Source of the DNA: Chitinophaga sp. HK235
GTDB taxonomy: Bacteria > Bacteroidota > Bacteroidia > Chitinophagales > Chitinophagaceae
Direction of reading: 5' to 3'
Assembly (NCBI RefSeq): GCF_018255755.1
Contig: NZ_CP073766.1
Location: forward strand, 3,410,001-3,474,000
Length of the DNA stretch: 64,000 nt
How positions within the stretch are numbered: position 1 is the first letter of the stretch; every line of letters starts with the position of its first letter. A program made the translations under genes and the position numbers. Below the pieces are notes generated by a model, which saw nothing but the letters and a program-made list of their open reading frames with translations, had not been told where the DNA came from and ran no database searches. This document shows, in pieces, positions 1-8,633 of the stretch.

Positions 1-800
1 TTTACAATCAGCTGATTACCGCTGTATTTCAGCTGACCACCTTTGTTGCGGGCCTGTAATCGGGTAATGTATTTTATGCCATCACCACCTTTGCCGTTGT
101 TGAGTGCTCCACTCATCACCAGTTCACCATTGGCGGCTTTGGTGGTAAAACGTTCCGGTCTGTCCAGCGTGGCCGTGAAGCTGAGCGCCCCTTTTTTATC
201 AGCAGAGAATTTTACGGCCATCACATTGGCCGGCGCGCTGATAAAATATTCACGGGTATAGTGTACGCCCTCCTGCTGATAGCTGACCCTGACGATGGCA
301 TCATCCAGTTGCAGGCTGCGCTGATAGGCTTCATAGGGACTGCTTTTGCCGAAATCGATGCGCAGGTCGCCCAGGGTCTGATACGTACCGAATGGCACGT
401 TAGAACCATTACCGGTACCGGAGCCAGCCCCTTTACATACCTGTGTTTTATTGGTCAGCGCTGTAGCTTCCTTAAACCGGCCCTGAAACAACAGGCTGCG
501 TATCTCCGGCAGATAGCGGGCTGCTTCCGGATTGTCGTTATCATCACGACTGCCATTCCATAATGTTTTTTCATTGAGCTGTATCCGCTCCTGGTTGACA
601 TCACCAAAAACCATGGCGCCGATATTACCGTTCCCAATCGGCATGGCCTGTAACCAGGCAGGATCATCTTTCCAGGGGGAAGTGACATCTTTGGCGGTAG
701 CGCTGGCAGGGGAAGTGTACCATAATTTTAATGACTGCTCCTGCGAAAAACCGCTGGTAGCTACTACCACGGTCAGCAGACAGGTAATCATATATTTCAT
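1..800 (-). CDS. GH95-like alpha-L-fucosidase, N-terminal part (cut by window edge)
   Basis: Incomplete secreted glycosidase: 266 codons are open from the ATG at 800 to the left edge with no stop. The protein starts with a signal peptide (MKYMITCLLTVVVATSGFSQ). The mature N-terminus has the layout of the GH95 N-terminal beta-sandwich: LWYTSPA, then WLQAMPIGNGNIGAMVFG and QLNEKTLWNG at about residues 53-85, and later PFGTYQTLGDLRI and VSYQQEGVHYTREYF. GH95 enzymes are retained or secreted fucosidases or galactosidases acting on plant and host glycans. The catalytic (alpha/alpha)6 barrel lies outside the window, so the substrate cannot be judged. Family assignment rests on the conserved N-terminal motifs. 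Confidence 0.85.
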   Translation of the reverse strand, partial: MKYMITCLLTVVVATSGFSQEQSLKLWYTSPASATAKDVTSPWKDDPAWLQAMPIGNGNIGAMVFGDVNQERIQLNEKTLWNGSRDDNDNPEAARYLPEIRSLLFQGRFKEATALTNKTQVCKGAGSGTGNGSNVPFGTYQTLGDLRIDFGKSSPYEAYQRSLQLDDAIVRVSYQQEGVHYTREYFISAPANVMAVKFSADKKGALSFTATLDRPERFTTKAANGELVMSGALNNGKGGDGIKYITRLQARNKGGQLKYSGNQLIV

Positions 801-966
801 ATGCTCTACTGTTTTACATGACACGAAAGATAATATTATTATTGGCTATCCGTATGCCTGTAGACAGTTATTCCGCCTGTTAATTCAATTTTGATCCCGG
901 GTAATTGTATTTTAACTTTTTTCAGCAGGATTGATTATTTAAATTGACCTTCTGAAATGATGGTTT

Positions 967-1272
967 ATGGCAAATGAGAGCAACAAATCACCACATATAC
1001 TCAACACTTCCACCAACCTGTTAGGCTTTTGTCTGATTGTGCTGACATCCATCAAGGTGGCACATTTTAACCAGGTAACGATTATTGATGACTGTACGGG
1101 GATTGCGGCTATATTGCTGATGGGGAGCTGTATACTGTCTTTTCTGTCGATGCGGTCGAAACAACGAAGGAGGAGTGAGAAACTGGAGGAAGCTGCAGAT
1201 TACATCTTCCTCCTGTCTCTGGTATGCATTAGTGTAACGATTATATTCGTTTCCTTTAATCTGCTGGCATGA
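967..1272 (+). CDS. small three-TM membrane protein, unknown function
   Basis: I do not recognise this 101-residue protein. It has three hydrophobic stretches (about residues 18-32, 44-62 and 79-100), with a basic loop (RSKQRRRSEK) between the second and third, which predicts an inner-membrane protein with the basic loop in the cytoplasm. It stands alone: GH95 diverges upstream and the barrel protein converges only 4 bp downstream. The leader is AT-rich with no clear Shine-Dalgarno, as is common in Bacteroidota. Length, composition and hydrophobic pattern look like a real gene. Confidence 0.6.
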   Translation: MANESNKSPHILNTSTNLLGFCLIVLTSIKVAHFNQVTIIDDCTGIAAILLMGSCILSFLSMRSKQRRRSEKLEEAADYIFLLSLVCISVTIIFVSFNLLA

Positions 1273-1276
1273 GCAG

Positions 1277-2056
1277 TTATTTTTTCTTATCGCAGATACG
1301 GTAAGAGTAACCCAGTACTACAACACCAGCACCGGTATTGTTTTCACCGTTGGCTTTGTTTTTTTGGATTTTCACGAAACCGTAGTTACCACCACCTTCA
1401 ACGAAGATCGCACTTCTGCTGTTGAGGTGGTAAGCCAGACCGATATGACCATCGATACCCCAGTTGGCTTTTTTCAGCTCACTTTTGATATCCTGGGTTT
1501 GGTTAAAATCCTGCGGAGGAGTCAGCGGCTGTTTATGGTCTGTGTCCAGGAAAATAGGGCTGGTACCGCTCATCTCCTGTTTACCATTCAGCAGGAAACT
1601 TACGAATGGACCGGCAGCTACATAAAGATCCCATTTAGGGCTGAAGCCAAAGTGATATTTAGCCAGCACAGGGATCATCAGGTAGTTGAATTTAGCTACG
1701 CTTTTGTAATCAGCATATACATACTGAGGTACCGGTTGGCCCTGAGCCTGAAATCCTGCTGCCATTTCCGGTGTAGGAGGAAATGCCTGGCCTTTGTCTT
1801 TTTTACCACCCTGGGAAGAGTATCTCAGTTCAGGCTGGATAGAAAAACGTTTGGTAAGATGAAATTCAGCATGCACACCCGCATCAAGGCCCAGCCTGGA
1901 GCTGTAGCCGCTGTTAATTGGATTGGAAGAATTACCGGAAGTTAAATTAGGGATACTCAAACCTGCTTTAATACCGAGATCAACCTGCGCCTGCACCACG
2001 AACGGACACATAAAAAACGCCGCCACGGCAACGACTAAACGTAATTTGCTTTTCAT
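1277..2056 (-). CDS. outer-membrane beta-barrel protein (PorT/OMP_b-brl type)
   Basis: 259 residues with a clear signal peptide (cleavage near VVQAQ, about residue 24). The mature part alternates short amphipathic strands with Gly/Asn/Ser turns. GIKAGLSIPNL opens the barrel, followed by LDAGVHAEFHLTKRFSIQPELRYSSQGGK, YLMIPVLAKYHF, DLYVAAGPFVSFLLNGK and IDGHIGLAYHL. This is the usual pattern of the 8-strand porin-family barrels that are abundant in Bacteroidota, whose individual roles are mostly unknown. It is monocistronic: the neighbour on the left converges and the HAD gene upstream ends 125 bp away. Confidence 0.8.
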   Translation of the reverse strand: MKSKLRLVVAVAAFFMCPFVVQAQVDLGIKAGLSIPNLTSGNSSNPINSGYSSRLGLDAGVHAEFHLTKRFSIQPELRYSSQGGKKDKGQAFPPTPEMAAGFQAQGQPVPQYVYADYKSVAKFNYLMIPVLAKYHFGFSPKWDLYVAAGPFVSFLLNGKQEMSGTSPIFLDTDHKQPLTPPQDFNQTQDIKSELKKANWGIDGHIGLAYHLNSRSAIFVEGGGNYGFVKIQKNKANGENNTGAGVVVLGYSYRICDKKK

Positions 2057-2181
2057 AAGGTTTTGTGTTGTAAAAAGAATAGTTTAATGACACCAGTAAA
2101 TTTTGGTTAATACCGGTTGATCCGGTAAAGCTACAACTATACCATTAAATGCAAACTACTAATTTTACAAACGGTGATTTG

Positions 2182-2928
2182 TTAAGCATGCAAACAGGCC
2201 AGCGCTGTTTCGATCACCCTTTTGGTTTCATCAGGATCTCTTACCGCTATACTCAGTGCCCCGGCCTCTTTCGCAGGATAATCATTGCCACCTTCAAACA
2301 AGGCATCTCCTACAAACAACATTTCTTCTATTGCTATACCCAGCGTATCCCTCAGTTTGCGGATGCCATACCCTTTATCAATTCCTTCTTTGGTAATATC
2401 CACGGAAGTCATTCCACCCAGGTTCACCGCAAATCCGGGAATCAATTTATCAAGTAAGGACTGGATTTTCCTGCGTTTGGTAAAATCGGGATCCCAGCTT
2501 TTTTTGGCATCTACGGGTGCTTCCTGTCCGAGTGCAGACCAGGTAATCTGGCTGCCGCGGTCTTCTATCTGATCACCCCAGGTTTGTATGATGGTAAACC
2601 CCGCCTGCGCAATGGCAGTATTCAGTGAGTGGAGGATTTTTTCCTTTTCAGCGGACGTAAAGTTTTCTGCGTAGAGCAGTTCCCATTGTTGTTTGTAATG
2701 ATAGAACTGTGTACCACAGGTAGGCAGTATAAAAAGCCGGGATAGCGGTATGCCCTGGGGTAGCAAACGGATCACCTGTTTTTCGAATTGTTCCCATTTA
2801 CCGCCGGAGATGATCGCCACACGCACCGTCTCTATCAGGCCTCCCAGCAGGGAACCCATTTCTGTGTCGATAGGCGACTTGCTCACAGCGAGGGTACCGT
2901 CGAGGTCAAATACGATGAGCTTTCTCAT
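2182..2928 (-). CDS. HAD-IIB family phosphatase
   Basis: 248-residue haloacid dehalogenase-fold hydrolase. Motif I is FDLDGTLA with nucleophile Asp8 and acid/base Asp10; the late acidic motif is FVGDALFEGGNDYP near residue 210. The long insert between them (about residues 85-190) is a C2-type cap as in phosphomannomutase and sucrose-phosphate-phosphatase relatives. Such enzymes dephosphorylate sugar phosphates or interconvert phosphomannose; the substrate cannot be assigned here. The start lies inside the transketolase gene (23-bp overlap), so the two are very likely co-transcribed and translationally coupled, which suggests a sugar-phosphate role. Confidence 0.85.
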   Translation of the reverse strand: MRKLIVFDLDGTLAVSKSPIDTEMGSLLGGLIETVRVAIISGGKWEQFEKQVIRLLPQGIPLSRLFILPTCGTQFYHYKQQWELLYAENFTSAEKEKILHSLNTAIAQAGFTIIQTWGDQIEDRGSQITWSALGQEAPVDAKKSWDPDFTKRRKIQSLLDKLIPGFAVNLGGMTSVDITKEGIDKGYGIRKLRDTLGIAIEEMLFVGDALFEGGNDYPAKEAGALSIAVRDPDETKRVIETALACLHA

Positions 2929-4936
2929 GTTTTACCAGTTTAGTGGCTTTGTCCAGTATATTTTCCACTGTAAAACCATAATGTTTAAACAGTTCTTTAG
3001 CCGGTGCGCTGGCGCCAAAATGGTTAATACCGATCATGGTGCCCTTCTCTCCCAGCCATTGTTCCCAGCCTTCGGGAGATCCGGCTTCTACTGCCAGTCG
3101 GGCTTTAACAGCCGGTGGCAGCACCTCTTGCCGGTAATCTTCGGACTGTTCCCTGAACAGCTCCCAGCTGGGCATACTCACCACTCTGGCATCGACACCC
3201 TCCTGTTGCAGCCGTTCCCTGGCTTCCAGTACCAGTGATACTTCCGAGCCGCTGGCGATCAGAATAATATCCGGCATGTCACCTTTTTCCTTCGCCAGGA
3301 TATAAGCGCCCTGCTGTAAGCCACTAGCCGGTGCCAGCTGACTTCTGTCTGCTATCGGCAGTTTCTGCCGGGTAAGCACCAGCATGGTAGGTCCGCCGGT
3401 ACGGGTGATCGCTGTACGCCAGGCCCATGCAGCCTCATTGGCATCGCCCGGACGGATCACGCACATATGCGGCATTGCCCGTAAAGAGGCCAGGTGCTCT
3501 ACCGGCTGGTGAGTAGTACCATCTTCTCCCAACCCGATACTGTCGTGCGTCATCACATAAATCACGGGCAGCTCCATGATACAGGCCAGCCGTATAGCCG
3601 GACGGGCATAGTCTGTAAAAATGAAAAAGGTGGCTGCATACACCCGTACACCGCCATGCAACTGAAGACCGGAGCTCGCCGCACACATTACATGTTCGCG
3701 GATACCCCAGGCAATGTTACGGTTACCATAATTTCCTTTTTCAAAATATCCTGAAGACTTGATCAGTGTTAAAGTGGAAGGCTCCAGATCTCCGCTGCCA
3801 CCTATCAGCCAGGGCACTTTGGAGGCCACTGCATTCAGAAAGGCAGAAGATATTTCCCGCGTGGCTTTGGGGCCGTCTTCGGGTTTATAAACCGGAACAT
3901 CATGGTCCCAGCCTGCAGGCAGTTTCTGCGTAAGAAACTGTTCCAGCTGCTGATACAGCTCGGGGTATTTTGTTTTATACTGTTGCAGCAGGGCATTCCA
4001 GGCCTGTTCGATATCCTTCCCTTTATTAACAGCCTTGCCCATATACGCTTTCACATCTTCCGGCACCAGAAACTCCTGGTCTTCCGGCCATCCATAGAAA
4101 GCCTTGGTAAGCCGTATTTCTTCCGCTCCCAGCGGAGACCCATGCGCTTCCGATGTGTCCTGTTTATGGGGAGAACCATAGCCGATATGGCTGCGCAATA
4201 TGATCATAGAGGGTTTGTCTGTCACCGCCCTGGCTGCTTCGAAGGCTGCAGAGATGGCCTGCAGGTCGTTGGCATTGTCGCCCAGGTCCTGTACATGCCA
4301 GTGGTAAGCTTCAAACCGTTTGGCTACATCATCTGAATAAGTCAGTGAGGTATTTCCTTCTATCGTTATATGGTTGTTATCATACAAACATATTAGCTTA
4401 CCTAATCCCTGATGTCCGGCTACAGAAGCGGCTTCATGGGAAGCACCTTCCATCAGGTCACCATCGCTGCAGAAAACATAGGTGTAATGATCAATGATTT
4501 TTGCATCGTCCTGGTTAAACAGTGCGGCGAGGTGTGCTTCTGCCATGGCCATGCCTACGGCAGTCATGATACCCTGTCCCAGCGGCCCGGTGGTGGTTTC
4601 AATGCCCGATGTAAGCCGGTATTCCGGATGTCCGGGAGTATTACTGCCCCATTGCCGGAATTGCTTCAGGTCGTCGAGGGAGATATCATATCCGGTGAGA
4701 TGTAATACCGCATATTGTAGCATCGAAGCGTGGCCATTAGACAACACAAAACGGTCGCGGTTCAGCCATCCGGGATGCTGCGGATTAAAACGCAGGTGCT
4801 CTGTCCACAGCACAAAAGCTGCCGGTGCCAGCGCCATAGGCGTACCCGGATGCCCTGAGTTGGCTTTCTGTACCGCATCCATTGCCAGGCAACGAATGGT
4901 GTTTATACACTTTTCTTCGATGGTCATTGTTTTCAT
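2906..4936 (-). CDS. tkt: transketolase
   Basis: 676 residues. Transfers two-carbon ketol units between sugar phosphates in the non-oxidative pentose phosphate pathway, using thiamine diphosphate and a divalent metal. Visible signatures are NSGHPGTPMALAPAAF near the N-terminus, the ThDP/metal motif SDGDLMEG followed by LYDNN, and the pyrimidine-domain residues GIREHVMCA and THDSIGLGEDGTTHQPVEHL. Length is normal for a bacterial transketolase. I chose the ATG at 4936 (MKTMTIEEKC): the longer open frame to 5047 adds residues that do not resemble the family. The HAD phosphatase starts within the last codons. Confidence 0.95.
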   Translation of the reverse strand: MKTMTIEEKCINTIRCLAMDAVQKANSGHPGTPMALAPAAFVLWTEHLRFNPQHPGWLNRDRFVLSNGHASMLQYAVLHLTGYDISLDDLKQFRQWGSNTPGHPEYRLTSGIETTTGPLGQGIMTAVGMAMAEAHLAALFNQDDAKIIDHYTYVFCSDGDLMEGASHEAASVAGHQGLGKLICLYDNNHITIEGNTSLTYSDDVAKRFEAYHWHVQDLGDNANDLQAISAAFEAARAVTDKPSMIILRSHIGYGSPHKQDTSEAHGSPLGAEEIRLTKAFYGWPEDQEFLVPEDVKAYMGKAVNKGKDIEQAWNALLQQYKTKYPELYQQLEQFLTQKLPAGWDHDVPVYKPEDGPKATREISSAFLNAVASKVPWLIGGSGDLEPSTLTLIKSSGYFEKGNYGNRNIAWGIREHVMCAASSGLQLHGGVRVYAATFFIFTDYARPAIRLACIMELPVIYVMTHDSIGLGEDGTTHQPVEHLASLRAMPHMCVIRPGDANEAAWAWRTAITRTGGPTMLVLTRQKLPIADRSQLAPASGLQQGAYILAKEKGDMPDIILIASGSEVSLVLEARERLQQEGVDARVVSMPSWELFREQSEDYRQEVLPPAVKARLAVEAGSPEGWEQWLGEKGTMIGINHFGASAPAKELFKHYGFTVENILDKATKLVKHEKAHRI

Positions 4937-5106
4937 AATTGCCTTTTTGAAATTGGAGAAAGTATCGGGGCCTGGCCCGGTGAGGTAAACAGATCCACAA
5001 ATAAGGTACCAACTGACGTAAATCATCCGCTGTCTGACAGGTATCATTTACAGCCCTCTGAAGACTTTCTGCTTTTATGTTGCCGATATCAGTTAACTCA
5101 CAAAAA

Positions 5107-5145
5107 GCAAAAGGCTAACCGGCGTAAATCCGGTTAGCCTTTTGC
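5107..5145 (-). terminator. rho-independent terminator
   Basis: Perfect 16-bp inverted repeat (5107-5122 and 5130-5145) with a 7-nt loop, just after the stop of the methyltransferase at 5162 on the minus strand. The outer part of the stem is A/T-rich and supplies the U-run. It separates that gene from transketolase. Confidence 0.85.
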
Positions 5146-5161
5146 ATTGTTAAACAATATC

Positions 5162-5965
5162 CTATTTTTTTGTAAATGATATACCGATACCTCCTCCCGG
5201 ATACCAGTGATCACGCGGTTCTTCCTTGAAAAAGAGGAAGTTCCTGTTGTTCTGGTTGGAAAAGAGTGCCAGCTTGTTATTTGCATGGGCATTATCACCC
5301 AATATAACGCCCTTTTCAGCCATCTTATCTTTAATTGTCAGATATTCCCGGTATTCGTACTCCGCAGAATGGTCACTGTCATTAATAAATAAGTCTATCT
5401 TTTCATTAAATCCGGAAAGCGTTTCAATGGAATCGCCGTATAAAATTTTACCAATTTCCGCATATGCACCCTTCAACAGAAATCCGGCAGTGGTATTAAT
5501 GTCTGTTCCATAATAACGACCTTCAAACCCTTCTTTCCTATTTTCCAGCAATGCCGCACACAATACAACCGCTCCCAGACCTTTGTCTACACCAGTTTCA
5601 ATCAGTACTTTAGGCTTTATAATCCTCGTCATTGCATACCATCCCAACCTCTTGCCATAATCCGCACGTGGGTCAGCTACTTTCCTGGAGGATGATTTCA
5701 TCGTTTCATTAATAATGTGCTCCCTTAATGGAGCATTATTACGGAGTTCATGAATATATCCGATAATCCTGTCACTCTCTGCCCCAGTAACAACAGCCAA
5801 CGTTTGAGCCAGGTACAAAATATTTCCCTCAGTCAGGTCATAAGTAAAGTTTACATCTTCCTTTGAATTAAAAGTCCATTTAAATATCTGGCGATATCTG
5901 AAATTGTAATAGGACATCGCATTAAATAATCTATTTAATGGACGGGTTATTTTACCTGCTTTCAT
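5162..5965 (-). CDS. class I SAM-dependent methyltransferase (Methyltransf_24-like)
   Basis: 267 residues. A basic N-terminal region (about 1-95) precedes a Rossmann-like domain. VLIETGVDKGLGAVVLCAAL is a motif I variant at about residues 132-151, YYGTDINTTAG is the acidic end of beta-2, and LFINDSDHSAEYEYREY matches the DxDHxY stretch of Methyltransf_24 and cephalosporin-hydroxylase-like proteins. Members often modify sugars or small molecules, but the substrate is unknown here. The gene is monocistronic with a strong terminator downstream. A perfect Bacteroidota -7 box (TAAATTTG, 6004-6011 on the minus strand) sits 39 bp upstream of the start, though I see no good -33 TTG. Codon use is more A/T-rich than in its neighbours. 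Confidence 0.7.
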   Translation of the reverse strand: MKAGKITRPLNRLFNAMSYYNFRYRQIFKWTFNSKEDVNFTYDLTEGNILYLAQTLAVVTGAESDRIIGYIHELRNNAPLREHIINETMKSSSRKVADPRADYGKRLGWYAMTRIIKPKVLIETGVDKGLGAVVLCAALLENRKEGFEGRYYGTDINTTAGFLLKGAYAEIGKILYGDSIETLSGFNEKIDLFINDSDHSAEYEYREYLTIKDKMAEKGVILGDNAHANNKLALFSNQNNRNFLFFKEEPRDHWYPGGGIGISFTKK

Positions 5966-6181
5966 TTTATATGGTTTGCATGTACGACAATGACAACCGA
6001 AAACAAATTTATCTTGATAAGTTTATGGTTTCGACATAAAAATACATAAATAAAAAATCATCTGCGACAATTCATTCCATATAAAATGATCAGATTAACC
6101 GCTACCAGGGTGGCAGACGGCCTGTTTTAGGTATTTTCACAGAAAATGCTTAAATTATAAGGACACCAAAACAACTTTATC

Positions 6182-6694
6182 ATGAAAAGGATCATCCTGC
6201 TGTTATTGGTATGCGCTTTTTCATTCGGAAGTACATTAGGATTTGCACAAGCGCCCGGACATCCGGCACAACAGCCTACTGAAAAAGCCACCAAAGCAGA
6301 AAAAAAGAAAAAGAAATCAGCAGCCGATACTACTTCCATGAAGGAGAAAAAACCTGCAGCCACTGAGAAAAAATCAAAAGCTAAAACTGCTGTACCAGCC
6401 GCTACCACGGCGCCTCCGGCTGCCGCTCCTGCTACAGCCCCACCAAAGACCAAGACCAAACCGGCAACAGCACCAACTGCTGTAACACCGGTGTCACCAG
6501 CTCCTACTCCAACACCTGCTCCGGCTGTCTCTAAGGTTAAACCACCAGTTGCCACTCCTGCTCAACCCACCGTACAAGGTGGTGATAAGGCAGTAGGCAC
6601 GGATGATAAAGGCAGGACCATCTATCAGGGCCCTAAAGGCGGACAATATTATATCAACAAAAACGGCCACAAGACCTACATAAAGAAACAATAA
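6182..6694 (+). CDS. secreted Ala/Pro/Lys-rich protein with PBCV-type basic adaptor motif
   Basis: 170 residues in three parts. A signal peptide (about 1-22, ending GFAQ) is followed by a low-complexity Lys/Ala then Pro/Ala/Thr-rich linker (about 25-135). The short C-terminal module GRTIYQGPKGGQYYINKNG plus HKTYI matches my memory of the PBCV-specific basic adaptor domain, a small basic repeat first noted in chlorovirus proteins. The linker would be extended and highly basic, suggesting interaction with an anionic surface such as the cell wall or polysaccharide; that is inference. The gene is alone, with a hairpin shared with the converging gene after its stop. Confidence 0.7.
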   Translation: MKRIILLLLVCAFSFGSTLGFAQAPGHPAQQPTEKATKAEKKKKKSAADTTSMKEKKPAATEKKSKAKTAVPAATTAPPAAAPATAPPKTKTKPATAPTAVTPVSPAPTPTPAPAVSKVKPPVATPAQPTVQGGDKAVGTDDKGRTIYQGPKGGQYYINKNGHKTYIKKQ

Positions 6695-6700
6695 GTGATA

Positions 6701-6726
6701 AGCGCAACAGTACGATCTGTTGCGCT
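6701..6726. terminator. bidirectional hairpin terminator between convergent genes
   Basis: 10-bp perfect stem (6701-6710 and 6717-6726) with a 6-nt loop, lying between the stop of the secreted basic protein (6694) and the stop of the converging membrane protein (6733). The T-run is weak on both sides. Confidence 0.6.
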
Positions 6727-6732
6727 CATTGT

Positions 6733-7161
6733 TCATCCTTTGTTCATCATCATTAAAATATAGGCAACGATAAAACAGGCCGTTGCCACCGACAGCATAC
6801 CCAGCACTATTTTCATCCAATACTTTGCCGCCACCCATACATAAAAACCCATAGCCAGCAGTGTACATATCAGCAAAAACTGACTGGACTGTAAAAATGT
6901 GAAACTGGTCAGGGCCAGATAAAAATTTGTTATCCCGATAAACATAGCACCACTGCTATGGGTGGCATTGAATCCCATCCAGGCTTTCCACATGGTCAGT
7001 TCTTCTGTCAGCACCACGGAAGATTTTTTCATTTCTTCTATCAGTGCTGCATTGCGGGGGAACAGCTTATTGGTCCAAAGCGTTGCGCGGAGGTGAGAAA
7101 GTCCCATCAGTCCGATAATAACCGAACCGGCTTCCCAGAGATATCTGGCTATCATAATCAT
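6733..7161 (-). CDS. four-TM membrane protein, unknown function
   Basis: 142 residues with four hydrophobic segments (about 8-22, 66-85, 92-110 and 118-138). A conserved-looking stretch, WKAWMGFNATHSSG, sits just before TM2 and recalls the small LIC_13387-type membrane proteins; I am not certain of that. It overlaps the preceding methyltransferase by 4 bp (ATGA), so it is the last gene of a Crp-methyltransferase-membrane protein operon. No enzymatic motif is visible. Confidence 0.65.
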   Translation of the reverse strand: MIMIARYLWEAGSVIIGLMGLSHLRATLWTNKLFPRNAALIEEMKKSSVVLTEELTMWKAWMGFNATHSSGAMFIGITNFYLALTSFTFLQSSQFLLICTLLAMGFYVWVAAKYWMKIVLGMLSVATACFIVAYILMMMNKG

Positions 7162-7850
7162 AATATTTTCTGTCCGTAAATAAACAATACGCTGCCTTTC
7201 ATATAACTGCTCGTCTGCAATACTGCGCTGTCAAACAGCGACAGGGTTTGCTGTCTGGAGTACACCTCTCCAAATTCATTGATCACACGAAGCGCAGACA
7301 TGAAGTACCGGCTGATCAGCTTCTCGCCGGTCATAGTATAAAAGAAGAATCTTCCGCCTGGTCTTAATACCCTCAGCGTTTCATTCACAAAGTCCTGCTT
7401 GTTGTCGAAAAGATGAATGGTGCCGAAGCTGCAAACAACATCAAAAGCATTGTTCTCAAAAGGCAGATGAAAGGCATCTCCCTGTAATAAGCTGATATTG
7501 GAAGGCAGATAACCGCTTTGTTTCACCAGTCTGGATCTGGCTATTTTCAGCATCTCCACGGACCGGTCAAAAAGCGTGCATTCGTTGGCGGTAGCCGCAT
7601 ATAAGGTGGACGTTTGTGCCAGTCCGCCACAACCGATGTCCAGTACAGTCCCCTGTGAATGGAGAATCGCATCGGCTGCAAACTGCCATAAGTCATTCCG
7701 GCTGCAATACCAGATAAGCTTGTTGAATGATTCCGTACCGACAAGACGTTCGTAGTACTTCGCCTTGTTATCATATGCTGCGCCCCGGATATTCTCCAGC
7801 GATGAATATATGCCATGATCGATGGTTTTGAATTTGTGTAAATAGCCCAT
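7158..7850 (-). CDS. class I SAM-dependent methyltransferase
   Basis: 230 residues. SAM-binding motif I is VLDIGCGGLAQTSTLY at about residues 66-81. DAFHLPFENNAFDVVCSFGTIHLF gives the motif II/III area, and LRVLRPGGRFFFYT is the post-III strand typical of Methyltransf_11. The substrate is unknown; the family covers small molecules, lipids and quinones. I chose the ATG at 7850 over the TTG at 7871 because it gives a normal N-terminus. It lies 59 bp after the Crp-family regulator and overlaps the membrane protein downstream by 4 bp, so all three are probably one transcript. Confidence 0.85.
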   Translation of the reverse strand: MGYLHKFKTIDHGIYSSLENIRGAAYDNKAKYYERLVGTESFNKLIWYCSRNDLWQFAADAILHSQGTVLDIGCGGLAQTSTLYAATANECTLFDRSVEMLKIARSRLVKQSGYLPSNISLLQGDAFHLPFENNAFDVVCSFGTIHLFDNKQDFVNETLRVLRPGGRFFFYTMTGEKLISRYFMSALRVINEFGEVYSRQQTLSLFDSAVLQTSSYMKGSVLFIYGQKIL

Positions 7851-7909
7851 TTTGCGTACTGTTCTCTGCAAAATTAGCGGACAAATTCCTTCCGGTAAAT
7901 GAACCTGGG

Positions 7910-8479
7910 TTAAGAAATGCGCTTCCGGATCCGGCTAAGCGCCTGGGGAGTAACACCAATATAAGAAGCCAGATATTTAAGGGGGACCTGCTGCAGTAAG
8001 TGAGGGACTTTATTAAACAGGTCGAGATAACGTTCTTCAGCAGATTTAGTGAGGAAGGAAAGTTCTCTTTCAGATTTCCACAGCAGCATCTGCTCAGTAG
8101 CCAGCCGACCTATCCTTTCCACGATGTTTAAACGGTCGTACATTTCCTGCAGATCATCATAATGCATACGCCAGATAACAGTTTCAGCAAGTGTTTCACC
8201 ATAATACAACGAAGGCTCGCGGGTATAAAAGGAACTGAAGACACACATAAACCAGCCCTCGATTGAAAAGCCAATAGTAGTTTCATTACCTTCTATGTCT
8301 TCTACATAAAAGCGCAGCAATCCACGGTCAACAAACGCCAGATAGTTTTCCGTTTCGCCGGCTTTCAGATAAAATGTTTTTGCGGGATAAATTTTCTGCT
8401 CGAAGCGCGAAGAAAAAACGCGCCAGTCTTCATCTGAGATATCTACCTGCTTCCGCAGGAATTGATGCATAAGCTCCAT
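7910..8479 (-). CDS. Crp/Fnr-family transcriptional regulator
   Basis: 189 residues, the usual short form in Bacteroidota. The N-terminal cyclic-nucleotide-binding-like beta-roll spans about residues 20-125 (KTFYLKAGETENYLAFVDRGLLRFY, then WFMCVFSSFYTREPS). A long helix follows, then an abbreviated HTH at the C-terminus (PLKYLASYIGVTPQALSRIRKR). The canonical cAMP-binding Arg-Ser pair is not evident, so it may sense another ligand or none. It is the first gene of an operon with a methyltransferase and a membrane protein, which it may regulate. Its leader carries a 10-bp inverted repeat (8496-8533). Confidence 0.85.
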   Translation of the reverse strand: MELMHQFLRKQVDISDEDWRVFSSRFEQKIYPAKTFYLKAGETENYLAFVDRGLLRFYVEDIEGNETTIGFSIEGWFMCVFSSFYTREPSLYYGETLAETVIWRMHYDDLQEMYDRLNIVERIGRLATEQMLLWKSERELSFLTKSAEERYLDLFNKVPHLLQQVPLKYLASYIGVTPQALSRIRKRIS

Positions 8480-8495
8480 AACACACGGGTAATTT

Positions 8496-8533
8496 CCCTG
8501 GAAACAACTGACAATTGCAGCCTGTTTCCAGGG
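8496..8533 (+). terminator. inverted repeat with T-run, terminator-like on the + strand
   Basis: 10-bp perfect arms (8496-8505 and 8524-8533) with an 18-nt loop, followed on the plus strand by a T-rich run. Read on plus it looks like an intrinsic terminator, but no plus-strand gene precedes it. On minus it forms the leader of the Crp gene and lacks a T-run. It may block antisense transcription or form a leader structure. Confidence 0.4.
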
Positions 8534-8540
8534 TTTTGTT

Positions 8541-8606
8541 TTTTTTAATAGTTTTCAACATCTCTTTTACAGCAGCTTCCAGCTGTTCATCCTCAGCAAA
8601 AAATTC
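8541..8606 (-). pseudogene. remnant of a second tricorn-like protease 3' end
   Basis: On the minus strand this segment encodes FFAEDEQLEAAVKEMLKTIK, which aligns with the last residues of the intact protease downstream of it on the plus axis (FLAGKDDQLEAAVKEMLKEIK). Eleven residues in a row are identical (QLEAAVKEMLK). The normal stop after the final Lys is lost and the frame runs on towards the Crp start. It lies beyond the protease terminator and has no plausible start. The best reading is the tail of a deleted tandem copy. Confidence 0.6.
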
Positions 8607-8633
8607 GGTCTGCAAATATACACGTATAAAAAA

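Noticed and set aside
2111..2127. Small hairpin TACCGG-loop-CCGGTA between the HAD gene and the barrel protein
   Set aside because: Only 6 bp of stem and no T-run on either strand; too weak to call a terminator.
8430..8615. 61-codon minus-strand frame overlapping the Crp start
   Set aside because: Starts at TTG and is only readable because the protease-tail fragment lost its stop; called as a remnant, not a gene.
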